A DNA stretch of 64,000 bases from Rubrivivax gelatinosus IL144. GTDB lineage: Bacteria; Pseudomonadota; Gammaproteobacteria; Burkholderiales; Burkholderiaceae_C. The stretch covers positions 3,720,001 to 3,784,000 of the forward strand of contig NC_017075.1 in assembly GCF_000284255.1 (NCBI RefSeq). Direction: 5' to 3'. This document shows positions 29,210 through 38,123 of the stretch, one piece after another. The notes under the pieces were generated by a model. That model saw only the letters and a program-made list of their open reading frames with translations, ran no database searches and was not told the origin of the DNA. Each line of letters starts with the position of its first letter. Positions within the stretch are counted from its first letter, which is position 1. Both the position numbers and the translations under genes were made by a program.

Positions 29210-29884
29210 ATGAACACCGAACTCGCCCGCTTCAACATGATCGAGCAGCAGATCCGTCCGTGGGAAGTGCTCGACGAGAACGTGCTGTCGCTGCTGGCGA
29301 CGGTCAAGCGCGAGGATTTCGTGCCGCCGGCGCTGAAGTCGCTGGCTTTCGCCGACCTGCAGGTGCCGCTGATCACCGACGAGCCCAACGGCCCGGTGAT
29401 GCTGGAGCCCAAGATCCAGGCCAAGCTGCTGCAGGATCTGCAGGTGCAGCGCCACGAGAAGGTGCTCGAGATCGGCACCGGCTCGGGTTTCATGGCCGCT
29501 CTGCTGGCGCACCGCGCGCAGCAGGTGTGGACGCTGGAATGCCGCCCCGCGCTGGTCGCCCAGGCGCGCGAGAACCTGCGCCGGGCCAGCGTGACGACGG
29601 CGCGCGTCGTCGAGGTGACGCCCGAGGAAGGCGCACGCGGCCTGCCCGCCGAAGCGCCGTTCGACGCCATCGTGCTGTCGGGCTCGGTCGCCGAGGTGCC
29701 GCGCGCGCTGCTCGAACAACTCAAGGTCGGCGGCCGCCTGGCGGCGATCGTCGGCGAACTGCCGATCATGCAGGCGCGCATCTACACCCGCGTCGGCCCC
29801 GAGGCCTGGTCCGAGGTCGACCTGTTCGAGACCGTCGCGCCGCGGCTGCAGGGCTTCGCCGAACGCTCGCGTTTCGCGTTCTGA
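29210..29884 (+). CDS. pcm: Protein-L-isoaspartate O-methyltransferase
   Basis: Repairs isoaspartyl residues in aged proteins by SAM-dependent carboxyl methylation. The 224-residue protein contains the PCMT pattern: QQIRPWEVLDENVL, a substrate-side segment PLITDEPNGPVMLEP, SAM motif VLEIGTGSGFMAALLAHRA (about residues 84-102), and an acidic motif II WTLECRPALVAQA. It is somewhat shorter and more divergent than E. coli Pcm, as is usual for this betaproteobacterial branch next to tolC. It lies 44 bp after the TetR gene and 161 bp before tolC. Confidence 0.88.
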   Translation: MNTELARFNMIEQQIRPWEVLDENVLSLLATVKREDFVPPALKSLAFADLQVPLITDEPNGPVMLEPKIQAKLLQDLQVQRHEKVLEIGTGSGFMAALLAHRAQQVWTLECRPALVAQARENLRRASVTTARVVEVTPEEGARGLPAEAPFDAIVLSGSVAEVPRALLEQLKVGGRLAAIVGELPIMQARIYTRVGPEAWSEVDLFETVAPRLQGFAERSRFAF

Positions 29885-30045
29885 TCCCGGGGATGAGCTC
29901 CGGCCGGCCTGCCGTCCATCGCCGCTGGCGGCACGTCGGCCCCCTTTCCGCCGCCGCCCGTCGCATGACGGCGGCGCCGGCGACACGACGGCGCTAGAAA
30001 CGCGGCTTGCCCGCCGATACACGAAGAACCGAGGGAACCCGCTCC

Positions 30046-31380
30046 ATGCGTCCGTTGCGCCCGATCCTCTCCCGCCTGGCCCTGGCCAGCGCCGTTGCGC
30101 TGGCGCTGCCGACCGCCGTGCACGCGCAAAGCCTGTCCGAGCTGTACCAGGCCGCCCGCGCCTACGACGCGACCTATCTCGCCGCCCGCGCCCAGGCCGA
30201 GTCGGCCGAGTACCAGGTGGCGCAGACCCGGGCGCTGAACCGCCCGGTCGCGGCGCTGAACGCCAGCGCGACCGGCAGCGACTACCGCCCCGACCGCGTC
30301 GAGCGCGGCACCTACAACACCGCCAAGGCGTCTATCGACGCCAGCATGCCGATCTTCAACCGCGCCAATTCGGTGGCCATCGAGCAGGCCGAACGTTCGC
30401 TGGCCTCGTCGCAGGCGGCATTCGAAGCCGCCGAGCAGGACCTGATCGTGCGTGTCGCGCAGGCCTATTTCGACGTGCTCGCCGCCCAGGACGCGCTGGG
30501 CACGACGCGCGCGAGCAAGACCGCGATCACCGAGCAGCTGGCCTCGGCCAAGCGCAACTTCGAGGTCGGCACCGCGACGATCACCGACACGCGTGAAGCC
30601 CAGGCCCGCTACGACCTCGTGCTGGCCGAGGAGATCGCCGCCGAGAACCTGCTGCGCACGCGCCGCACCGCGCTGGACACGCTGGTCGGCCGCCTCGGCA
30701 CCGACCCCAAGCCGCTGGCCGCGCCGGTGGTGCTGCCCGAACCCAAGCCGTCCGATCCCGAGCAGCTGATCCGCAGCGCCGAAGGCAACCACCCGGCGAT
30801 CCGCCGCGCCCAGGTCGCCTACGACATCGCCCACCTGGAGATCGACCGCGCCCGTGCCGGCCACCTGCCGACGCTGGACCTCGTCGCCTCGGCCGAGCGC
30901 CAGCGTGTGGGCGGCAGCTCGGTGGCCATCGCCAGCTCCAGCGGCAGCACCAACGCCTACACGATGGGCGTGCAGTTCAAGCTGCCGCTGTACACCGGCA
31001 ACGCGACGCAGAACCGGGTGCGCGAAACCCTGCTGCTCGAAGAGAGCGCGCGCAACGACCTCGAATCGGCGCGCCGCAACGTCGCGCTGAACGCGCGCAC
31101 CGCGCTGTTCGCGGTGCAGTCCGGCATCGCCCAGGTCAAGGCCTACGAGGCCGCCGAAGCCTCGAGCAAGCTGTCGCTGGACGCGACGCAGCTCGGTTAT
31201 CGCGTCGGCGTGCGCGTCAACCTCGACGTGCTCAACGCCCAGACCCAGCTCTACGCGACCCAGCGCGACCTGGCGCGGGCGCGTTACGACGTGCTGGTCA
31301 ACACGCTGAAGCTGCGCCAGGCGGTCGGCGAACTCGGCGCGACCGACGTCGAGTCGGTCAACGCGCTGCTGGCGCGCTAA
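30046..31380 (+). CDS. tolC: TolC family outer-membrane efflux channel
   Basis: Trimeric channel-tunnel protein of 444 residues for tripartite efflux or type I secretion. The signal peptide is at about residues 1-27 with AHA-Q-like cleavage (PTAVHAQSLSELYQAARAYD). The mature chain shows the TolC duplication: two outer-membrane-efflux repeats, each with long coiled-coil helices, FEVGTATITDTREAQARYDLVLAE in the first half and YRVGVRVNLDVLNAQTQLYATQRDLARARYD in the second. No inner-membrane pump or adaptor gene is adjacent, so it probably serves several pumps. The start at 30046 gives the signal peptide; a 13-codon upstream extension is rejected. It converges on waaA, overlapping by 4 bp. Confidence 0.9.
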   Translation: MRPLRPILSRLALASAVALALPTAVHAQSLSELYQAARAYDATYLAARAQAESAEYQVAQTRALNRPVAALNASATGSDYRPDRVERGTYNTAKASIDASMPIFNRANSVAIEQAERSLASSQAAFEAAEQDLIVRVAQAYFDVLAAQDALGTTRASKTAITEQLASAKRNFEVGTATITDTREAQARYDLVLAEEIAAENLLRTRRTALDTLVGRLGTDPKPLAAPVVLPEPKPSDPEQLIRSAEGNHPAIRRAQVAYDIAHLEIDRARAGHLPTLDLVASAERQRVGGSSVAIASSSGSTNAYTMGVQFKLPLYTGNATQNRVRETLLLEESARNDLESARRNVALNARTALFAVQSGIAQVKAYEAAEASSKLSLDATQLGYRVGVRVNLDVLNAQTQLYATQRDLARARYDVLVNTLKLRQAVGELGATDVESVNALLAR

Positions 31381-32693
31381 AGGCCCGCCGGCAGCAGCTC
31401 GACGATCGCGCGCGCCATGCGTTCGGCGGCGCCGCGGTGCTGGGCCGAGAAGGCCAGCGCCGCCGCCACGCGCTCGCCGCGCGCCGCGTCCAGGGCCAGC
31501 GCCACCGCACGCCCGACGCCGTCGTCGATGTCGGCCGCACGCAGCGCGGCGCCGGCGGCCAGCGACATCTCGGCGGCCTGCTCGAAGTTGAAGGTGTAAG
31601 GCCCCATCACCAGCGGGCAGCCGCAGGCCGCGGCCTCGATCAGGTTCTGCCCGCCCAAGGGCGCGAAGCTGCCGCCCAGCAGCGCCGAGTCGGCGGCGGC
31701 GTAATACAGCGGCATCTCGCCGATCGAGTCGCCGAGCCAGACCTCGGCGGCGGCCGCGTCGGCCGGCGGCGTCTCGCCCCAGGCGCTGCGGCGTAGCACC
31801 GACAGCCCGGCCGCAGCCGCCATCTGCGCCACGGCGTCGAAACGCTGCGGATGGCGCGGCACCAGCAGCAGCAGCGGCCGGGGCGCGGCAAGCCGCTTCC
31901 AGGCCGCCAGCAGCGGCTCTTCCTCGCCTTCGCGCGTCGACGCGGCCAGCACCACCGGCCGGCCCAGCGCGGCACGCCAGGCGCGGCCACGTTCGACCAG
32001 CACCGGGTTCGGCGAGACGTCGAACTTCAGGTTGCCCATCACCTGCGGCGACGGCGCGCCGCTGGCTTGGAGCCGCCGGGCGTCGTCGGCGGTCTGCGCC
32101 AGCACGCGCGAGAAGCTCGCCGCCGCCGGGCGCAGCAGCGCCTGCAGGCGCTGGCCCTTGGCGAAGCTGCGTTCGGACAGGCGCGCGTTGGCCAGCACCA
32201 TCGGCACGCCGGCTTCGTGCGCGGCGTCGAGCAGGTTGGGCCAGATCTCGGTTTCCATCAGCACGCCGACCGCCGGCTTGTGGCGGCGCAGGAACCGCCG
32301 CACCGCGCCCGGCGTGTCGTAAGGCAGCCAGACCTGGGCGTCGCCGGGCTGCAGCAGCGCCGCGCCGGCTTCGCGGCCGGTGGCAGTGCCGTGCGTCAGC
32401 AGCAGGCCGCGGCCCGGAGCCAGGCGGCGCAGCGCTTGCAGCAGCGGCTCGCTGGCGCGCGTCTCGCCCAGCGAGACGGCGTGCACCCAGATGCGGCCCT
32501 GGCGGCCGTCGCCGCCGCCGGTGGCGAAACGTTCGTGCCAGGCGCTGCGGTACGGCGGCTCGTCGCGGCCGCGCCACCACAGCTTGCCCATGTACAGCGG
32601 CGCGGCCAGGCGCAGGCCGGTCGAGTAGACCCAGCGGGCGAAAGCGCCGTCGGCAGCCATGTCGGGTTTCGCGGCGGGTGCCAGGCCCGCCAT
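31377..32693 (-). CDS. waaA: 3-deoxy-D-manno-octulosonic acid transferase
   Basis: Transfers Kdo residues from CMP-Kdo to lipid A precursor at the inner membrane. The 438-residue GT30/GT-B enzyme has an N-terminal membrane-near helix (RWVYSTGLRLAAPLYMGKLWW), WVHAVSLGETRASEPLLQAL with the catalytic Glu, METEIWPNLLDAAHEAGVPMVLANARLSERS, and the donor-binding SFAPLGGQNLIEAAACGCPLVMGPYTFNFE in the C-terminal half. Two starts are possible: 32693, 4 bp after the phosphomannomutase stop, or 32660 (MAADGAF), which fits family lengths slightly better. It is likely co-transcribed with the mutase. Confidence 0.92.
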   Translation of the reverse strand: MAGLAPAAKPDMAADGAFARWVYSTGLRLAAPLYMGKLWWRGRDEPPYRSAWHERFATGGGDGRQGRIWVHAVSLGETRASEPLLQALRRLAPGRGLLLTHGTATGREAGAALLQPGDAQVWLPYDTPGAVRRFLRRHKPAVGVLMETEIWPNLLDAAHEAGVPMVLANARLSERSFAKGQRLQALLRPAAASFSRVLAQTADDARRLQASGAPSPQVMGNLKFDVSPNPVLVERGRAWRAALGRPVVLAASTREGEEEPLLAAWKRLAAPRPLLLLVPRHPQRFDAVAQMAAAAGLSVLRRSAWGETPPADAAAAEVWLGDSIGEMPLYYAAADSALLGGSFAPLGGQNLIEAAACGCPLVMGPYTFNFEQAAEMSLAAGAALRAADIDDGVGRAVALALDAARGERVAAALAFSAQHRGAAERMARAIVELLPAGL

Positions 32694-32697
32694 GCGC

Positions 32698-34101
32698 TCA
32701 ATGCGCGGCGGCCTCCACGCGGGCGTCGGCCTTCACGGCGCGCAGCGCGGCCATGAAGTCGCCCTGGATGCGCTCCAGCGCTTCGGGCGTGTGGCCCTCG
32801 AAACGCCGCACCAGCACCGGCGTCGTGTTCGACGCGCGGATCAGGCCGAAGCCGTCGGCGAAGTCGATGCGCAGGCCGTCGACGGTGCCGACGTCGCCGC
32901 CGGCCAGCGCCAGGCGGCCGTCGGCGGCGCGTGCCAGCAGCTCGGCGACGACGCGGTGGTTCTCGCCTTCGGCGCAGGGCACGTTGAGTTCGGGCGTGCT
33001 GAAGCTGGTCGGCAGCGCGTCGAGGAAGGCGCTCGGGTCGGCCTCGCGCGACAGGATCTCGAGCAGCCGCGCCGCGGTGTACATCGCGTCGTCGAAGCCG
33101 TACCAGCGTTCGCTGAAGAACAGGTGGCCGCTCATCTCGCCGGCGAAGGGCGCGCCCGACTCCTTGAGCTTGGCCTTGATCAGCGAATGCCCGGTCTTCC
33201 ACAGCACCGGCACGCCGCCGGCGGCGCGGATCGCCTCGGGCAGGCGCTGCGAGCACTTGACGTCGAAGATGATCTCGGCGCCCGGGCGGCGCGCGAGGAT
33301 GTCGCGTGCGAACAGCATCACCTGGCGGTCGGGATAGATGATGTTGCCGCCGGCGGTGACCACGCCCAGGCGGTCGCCGTCGCCGTCGAAAGCCAGGCCC
33401 AGCTCGGCGCCGGTGGCATGCACGACCTTGATCAGGTCGGCCAGGTTCTCGGGCTTGGACGGGTCCGGGTGGTGGTTGGGGAAGTCGCCGTCGACCTTGC
33501 TGTACAGGTCGATGACCTCGCAGCCCAGGGCCTTCAGGATCCCCGGCGCGCTGGCGCCGGGGATGCCGTTGCCCGAGTCGACGACGATCTTCATCGGCCG
33601 CGCGAGCTGACAGTCGGAGACGATGCGCCCGGTGTACTCGGGCAGGATGTCCATCGCCGCGCTGCGGCCCGGGGCCTGCGCGTAGTCCTCGGCCTCGATG
33701 CGGCGCTTCAGGCGCTGGATGTCCTCGCCGTAGATGGCCCGGCCGCCGAGCACCATCTTGAAGCCGTTGTAGTCCTTCGGGTTGTGGCTGCCGGTGACCT
33801 GGATGCCCGAGCGGCAGCCGTGTTCGCCGCGCGTCGCGGCGACGTAGTAGAGCATCGGCGTGGTCACGGCGCCGAGGTCGACGACGTCCAGCCCGGTCGA
33901 GACCAGGCCGCGCACCAGCGCCGCCGCCAGGCCCGGGCCCGAGAGCCGGCCGTCGCGGCCGACGGCCACGGCGCGCTCGCCGGCGGCCAGCGCTTCGGTG
34001 CCGAAGGCCCGCCCGAGGTGTTCGGCGAAGGTCTCGTCGATCGTCTTGCCGACGATGCCGCGAATGTCGTATGCCTTGAACACCGAGGAATGGACTTGCA
34101 T
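32698..34101 (-). CDS. Phosphomannomutase/phosphoglucomutase
   Basis: A 467-residue alpha-D-phosphohexomutase of the AlgC type, converting 6-phospho and 1-phospho forms of mannose/glucose for LPS and exopolysaccharide. Amino end SSVFKAYDIRGIVGKT. Phosphoserine loop IQVTGSHNPKDYNGFK (about residues 99-114). Metal-binding LAFDGDGDRLGVV. Sugar-binding loop GEMSGHLFFSERW. Phosphate-binding RASNTTPVLVRRFEG near the end. It sits 4 bp ahead of waaA, linking sugar-nucleotide supply with LPS core assembly. Confidence 0.92.
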   Translation of the reverse strand: MQVHSSVFKAYDIRGIVGKTIDETFAEHLGRAFGTEALAAGERAVAVGRDGRLSGPGLAAALVRGLVSTGLDVVDLGAVTTPMLYYVAATRGEHGCRSGIQVTGSHNPKDYNGFKMVLGGRAIYGEDIQRLKRRIEAEDYAQAPGRSAAMDILPEYTGRIVSDCQLARPMKIVVDSGNGIPGASAPGILKALGCEVIDLYSKVDGDFPNHHPDPSKPENLADLIKVVHATGAELGLAFDGDGDRLGVVTAGGNIIYPDRQVMLFARDILARRPGAEIIFDVKCSQRLPEAIRAAGGVPVLWKTGHSLIKAKLKESGAPFAGEMSGHLFFSERWYGFDDAMYTAARLLEILSREADPSAFLDALPTSFSTPELNVPCAEGENHRVVAELLARAADGRLALAGGDVGTVDGLRIDFADGFGLIRASNTTPVLVRRFEGHTPEALERIQGDFMAALRAVKADARVEAAAH

Positions 34102-34188
34102 GGAGGGCGGGCCGGAGGCCGGGTTGAAGTCGCGGGCGATTGTAGGCAGCCGCAGGTGACACGCGGTTGCGCCGCGTCGCCCGGGCGC

Positions 34189-36027
34189 TCAGAACGGGAA
34201 GAGCAGCGGCAGCAGCGCCACGCAGACCACGCCGACGATCACCGTGAACGGCACGCCGATCTTGACGAAGTCGGCGAAGCGGTAGCGCCCCGGCCCGAGC
34301 ACCAGCGTGTTGACCGGCGAGGACACCGGCGTCATGAAGGCCGCCGACGCGGCCAGCGCGACCATCATCGCGAAGGGCTCGGGCGCGCAGCCCAGGCGAT
34401 CGGCCAGGCCCAGGCCGATCGGCGCCATCAGCACCGCGGTCGCGGTGTTCGACACGAAGAGCCCGACCACCGCCGTCAGCACGAACAGCCCCGCCAGCGC
34501 GGCGCGCGGCGAGGCCTCGCCGGTGGCCGCGAGCATCGCGCCGACCAGCCAGTCGATGCCGCCGGTCTTCTGCAGCGCGACGGCGAACGGCAGCATGCCG
34601 ACGATCAGCATCAGGCTCTGCCAGTGGATCGAGCGGTAGGCCGACTCGGCGTCGATGCAGCGCACCGCGCCCATCGCCAGGCAGCCCAACAGCGCCGCGA
34701 CGACGTTGGGCACCAGCCCCGAGACCATCAGCGCGACGGTGGCCGCCAGCACCGCCAGCGCCAGCGGCGCACGCGACGCGGCCGGGGCGACGTCGTCGAA
34801 CTCCGCGGGCAGCGTCAGCACGACGAAGTCGCGCGCCGCGCCGGCCAGGCCGCGGATGTCCTTCCAGGCGCCGGCCACGAGCAGCGTGTCGCCCATCTTC
34901 AGCTTCGCATGCAGCGGGTCCTCGTCGACCAGGCGGCCGCCGCGGCGCAGGCCGATGACGTTGATGCCGCGCTGCGAACGCATGCGCAGCTCGAGGATGG
35001 ACTGGCCGATGACCGCCGCGCCCGGCGGCACCAGCAGCTCGGCCAGGCCGATCTCGCGCGACAGGCGCGAGAAATAGTCGCGGCGGAACGGCAGTTCGGT
35101 GAAGCCCATCTGCTCGGCCAGGCGCTGCGCCTGGGCGCGGCCGTCGGGCGCGGCGAAGTCGGCCAGCAGCACGTCGCCGGGCAGGATCTGCTGGTGCGCC
35201 GAGGTGTCGACCACCGTCGGCCCGAGACCACGCTCGCGTTCGATGGCGATGACGTTGGCGCCGTGGCGCGCGCGCAGCTCCAGCTCGCCCAGCGTGCGGC
35301 CGACCACCGGCGAAGCCGCCGGCACGCGAAAGCGCCGCGTCCGGTCGAGCAGGCCGTAGTCGGAGGCCAGGTCGCGCAGCCGGCGGCGGCGGCCTTCGGC
35401 CACGCTCAGCGGCGCCTCGCGCGCGACCAGCCAGCGTCGGGCCACCAGCATGTAGCCGATGCCCAGCACCAGCAGCACCAGCCCCATCGGCGTGAAGTCG
35501 AAGAAGCCGAAGCCGGCATGGCCGCGGCGCTGCAGCTCGGCCTGCACGACGAGGTTGGGCGGCGTGCCGACCAGCGTCAGCATGCCGCTCAGCAGCCCGG
35601 CGAAGGCCAGCGGCATCATCAGCCGGCCCGGCGCGCTGCCGACACGTGCCGCCACGCGCAGCGCCACCGGCACGAAGATCGCCACCACCGCGGTCGAGCT
35701 CATCACCGACCCCAGCCCGGCAGTCGCGGCCATCAGCAGCGCCAGCAGCCGCGCCTCGCGCCCGCCGGCACGCTCCACCAGCCAGTCGCCGACCCGCTGC
35801 GCGACGCCGGCGCGTGCCAGCGCCTCGCCGATGACGAAGAACAGCGCGATCAGGATCACGCCCGGCTCGCTGAAGCCCGACAGCGCCTCGGCGAGCGTCA
35901 GCGTGCCGCCCAGCACCAGCAGCGTCAGCGCCGCCAACGCGACGACGTCCATGCGCGGGCGGTTGAGCACGAAGCAGACGACGCAGCCGCCAAGCAGCGC
36001 CAGCACCCAGAGGGTTTCGGGATTCAT
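34189..36027 (-). CDS. SLC13 family transporter with two RCK/TrkA-C domains
   Basis: A 612-residue inner-membrane carrier of the divalent anion:Na+ symporter/ArsB-like fold. N-terminal helices (about residues 1-190), two cytoplasmic TrkA-C (RCK_C) domains (about residues 210-370, with RFRVPAASPVVGRTLGEL and GINVIGLRRGGRLVDEDPLHAKLKMGDTLLVAG), then the second membrane half with SSTAVV- and SNTATAVLMAP-type signature loops and PVSSPVNTLVLGPGRY. Such SLC13-RCK proteins have been tied to sulfate or citrate-like anion transport, but the ligand is not readable here. A 73-bp gap separates it from the mutase gene in the same direction. Confidence 0.85.
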   Translation of the reverse strand: MNPETLWVLALLGGCVVCFVLNRPRMDVVALAALTLLVLGGTLTLAEALSGFSEPGVILIALFFVIGEALARAGVAQRVGDWLVERAGGREARLLALLMAATAGLGSVMSSTAVVAIFVPVALRVAARVGSAPGRLMMPLAFAGLLSGMLTLVGTPPNLVVQAELQRRGHAGFGFFDFTPMGLVLLVLGIGYMLVARRWLVAREAPLSVAEGRRRRLRDLASDYGLLDRTRRFRVPAASPVVGRTLGELELRARHGANVIAIERERGLGPTVVDTSAHQQILPGDVLLADFAAPDGRAQAQRLAEQMGFTELPFRRDYFSRLSREIGLAELLVPPGAAVIGQSILELRMRSQRGINVIGLRRGGRLVDEDPLHAKLKMGDTLLVAGAWKDIRGLAGAARDFVVLTLPAEFDDVAPAASRAPLALAVLAATVALMVSGLVPNVVAALLGCLAMGAVRCIDAESAYRSIHWQSLMLIVGMLPFAVALQKTGGIDWLVGAMLAATGEASPRAALAGLFVLTAVVGLFVSNTATAVLMAPIGLGLADRLGCAPEPFAMMVALAASAAFMTPVSSPVNTLVLGPGRYRFADFVKIGVPFTVIVGVVCVALLPLLFPF

Positions 36028-36129
36028 CGAAGGAACGCCCCGGGTGGGCGTGCGCGCAAAAGCGCGCGATCTTCTCCTGCGCCGGGCGCGGCACGCGCGT
36101 GTCCCCAGACCGGCCTAGGAAATGGGCGC

Positions 36130-36147
36130 CCGGAGGGACATGTCCGG
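36130..36147. promoter_or_regulatory. Nested inverted repeat upstream of the Ada/AlkA gene
   Basis: CCGGA-N8-TCCGG (36130-36134 / 36043-offset partner at 36143-36147) encloses the perfect palindrome GGACATGTCC (36136-36145). It lies 34 bp before the start of the alkylation-response gene, in the divergent gap with the SLC13 gene. It is a candidate operator and differs from the classical E. coli Ada box. Confidence 0.4.
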
Positions 36148-36180
36148 AAACGGCGAGTCCGCGCCGGGCCGCCACCTATC

Positions 36181-37629
36181 ATGGGCCGCATGTTCCCCGA
36201 TGCCGACGCCGCCTACCTCGCGCTCGCCGCCCGCGACGCGCGTTTCGACGGCCGCTTCTTCGTCGGCGTCACCAGCACCGGCATCTACTGCCGCCCGGTG
36301 TGCCGCGTGCGCACGCCGCGGCGCGAGAACTGCCGCTTCTTCGCCAGCCCGGCGCAGGCCGAGGCCGCCGCCTTCCGCCCCTGCCTGAAGTGCCGCCCCG
36401 AGATCGCGCCCGGGCTGTCGGCGATGGACTCGTCGGACGCGCTGGCCGACTGCGCCGCGCGCGCAATCGAAGCCGCGGTGCAGGCCGGCGAGCCGGTGGC
36501 GCTGCCGGCGCTGGCCGCGCGCCTGGGCGTGGGCGAGCGCCATCTGCGCCGCATCTTCGCCGCCGCGCACGGTGTCGCGCCGCGTGAATACCTCGCCACC
36601 CAGCGCCTGCTGCTGGCCAAGCAGCTGCTGACCGACACGACGATGCCGGTGGCCCAGGTCGCGCTGGCCAGCGGCTTCGAGAGCCTGCGCCGTTTCAACG
36701 CCGCCTTCCTGGAGCGTTACCGCCTGGCGCCCACCGCGCTGCGGCGCGCGCGCGGCAACGCCCCGGCCGACCCCGTGCTGCGCCTGGCCTGGCGGCCGCC
36801 CTACGACGTCCAGACGATGCTGGGCTTTGCTGCGCGCCGCGCGCTGGCCGGCGTCGAGCAGGTCGAGGGCCTGGCCTGGCGGCGCACGCTGGCCTGGCCG
36901 CATCGCGGCGCCGTGCTCGACGGCTGGATCGAGGCGCGTTTCGTGCCCGAGCGCCACGAAGTGCATCTGCGCAGCGCGCCGTCGCTGGCGCCGGTGCTGG
37001 GCGCCGTGCTGCGCCGCGTGCGCGAGGCACTGGACCTGGACGCCGACCCGGCGCCGATCGCCGCGGCCCTGGCCGCCGGCGGCCTGGCGGCCGAGGGTCA
37101 GCGCCTGCCGGGCGCTTTCGACGGCTTCGAGACCGCGGTGCGCATCGTGCTCGGCCAGCAGGTCACGGTGGCCGCCGCCGGCACGCTGGCGGCGCGCCTG
37201 GTGCGGCGCTACGGCCGCCCGGTCGAGACGCCGTTCGCGGCGCTGACGCACGCCTTCCCCGACGCGGCGACGCTGGCCGCCGCCGACCCCGAGGAACTCG
37301 GCCGCCTGGGCATCGTGCGCCAGCGCGTGCGCGCGCTGCAGGCGCTGGCCGCGGCGGTGGCCGAGGGTTCGCTGAAGCTCGAACGCGGCGCAGCACTGGC
37401 GCCGACGCTGGCGACGCTGGCCGCCCTGCCCGGCTTCGGCCCCTGGACCCTGCAGCTCGTCGCGCTGCGCGTGCTCGGCTGGCCCGACGCCTGGCCCGCC
37501 GGCGACGCCGGCCTCGCCGGCGCGCTGGGCACGCGCGACCCGCGTGAACACGAACGTGCCGCCGAGGCCTGGCGGCCCTGGCGCGCCTATGCCGCGATGG
37601 CGCTCTGGCGCCCTGGAGACACCCGATGA
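36181..37629 (+). CDS. Ada-type regulator fused to DNA-3-methyladenine glycosylase II (AlkA)
   Basis: A 482-residue fusion. Residues 1-80: Ada methylphosphotriester zinc domain with Cys37, Cys41, Cys68 and Cys71 (YCRPVC and RPCLKC); the first Cys would take the methyl group. Residues about 95-180: AraC helix-turn-helix pair (LAARLGVGERHLRRIFAAAHGV and VAQVALASGFESLRRFNAAFL). Residues about 195-480: AlkA glycosylase with helix-hairpin-helix LPGFGPWTLQL and catalytic Asp in PAGDAGL. It lacks the O6-alkylguanine domain, which is the next gene, overlapping by ATGA. It should sense alkylation damage, activate transcription and excise alkylated bases. The start is ATG at 36181 or 36190; no Shine-Dalgarno decides. 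Confidence 0.92.
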   Translation: MGRMFPDADAAYLALAARDARFDGRFFVGVTSTGIYCRPVCRVRTPRRENCRFFASPAQAEAAAFRPCLKCRPEIAPGLSAMDSSDALADCAARAIEAAVQAGEPVALPALAARLGVGERHLRRIFAAAHGVAPREYLATQRLLLAKQLLTDTTMPVAQVALASGFESLRRFNAAFLERYRLAPTALRRARGNAPADPVLRLAWRPPYDVQTMLGFAARRALAGVEQVEGLAWRRTLAWPHRGAVLDGWIEARFVPERHEVHLRSAPSLAPVLGAVLRRVREALDLDADPAPIAAALAAGGLAAEGQRLPGAFDGFETAVRIVLGQQVTVAAAGTLAARLVRRYGRPVETPFAALTHAFPDAATLAAADPEELGRLGIVRQRVRALQALAAAVAEGSLKLERGAALAPTLATLAALPGFGPWTLQLVALRVLGWPDAWPAGDAGLAGALGTRDPREHERAAEAWRPWRAYAAMALWRPGDTR

Positions 37630-38123
37630 GACACCCCCGACTCCAGGCGCAATCGCGCCTGGACACGCCGCTGGGCCCGGTAACGCTGGCCGCCAGCGCC
37701 ACCGGCCTGGCCGGCCTGTGGTTCGACGCCCAGCGCCACCACCCCGGCCCGCTGGAGCTGCCGCTCGACCCGGCGCACCCGCTGCTCGCCCAGGCCGCCG
37801 CCGAGTTGGCGGCCTACTTCCGCGGCGAGGCCACCGGCTTCTCGGTGCCGCTGGACGCCGAGGGCACGCCGTTCCAGCGTGCCGTCTGGGACCAGCTGCG
37901 CGCCATCGCCGCCGGCACGACGACGAGCTACGGCGAGATCGCGCGCCGCGTCGGCCGGCCCAGCGCGGTGCGCGCCGTCGGCGCCGCGGTCGGCCGCAAC
38001 CCGGTGTCCATCGTCGTGCCCTGCCACCGCGTGATCGGCGGCGGCGGCGCGCTGACCGGCTACGCCGGCGGGCTGGACCGCAAGCAGGCTCTGCTGGCGC
38101 TGGAGCACGGGGCCGCGCGGTGA
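37626..38123 (+). CDS. ogt: Methylated-DNA--protein-cysteine S-methyltransferase
   Basis: Suicide repair protein that removes alkyl groups from O6-guanine and O4-thymine. 165 residues with the acceptor Cys133 in the motif IVVPCHRVIGGGGALTGYAGG. The HTH segment GTTTSYGEIARRVGRPSAVRAVGAAVGRNP precedes it. The start overlaps the Ada/AlkA stop (ATGA) and its stop overlaps the EamA start (GTGA), so the three are one translationally coupled unit. Together with the upstream fusion it reconstitutes the activities of E. coli Ada plus AlkA. Confidence 0.96.
   Translation: MRHPRLQAQSRLDTPLGPVTLAASATGLAGLWFDAQRHHPGPLELPLDPAHPLLAQAAAELAAYFRGEATGFSVPLDAEGTPFQRAVWDQLRAIAAGTTTSYGEIARRVGRPSAVRAVGAAVGRNPVSIVVPCHRVIGGGGALTGYAGGLDRKQALLALEHGAAR

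Noticed and set aside
32659..36180. Long frame continuous with the Ada/AlkA gene over the mutase and SLC13 genes.
   Set aside because: Antisense to two clear genes. Real coding in this frame begins only at 36181/36190, where the Ada domain starts.
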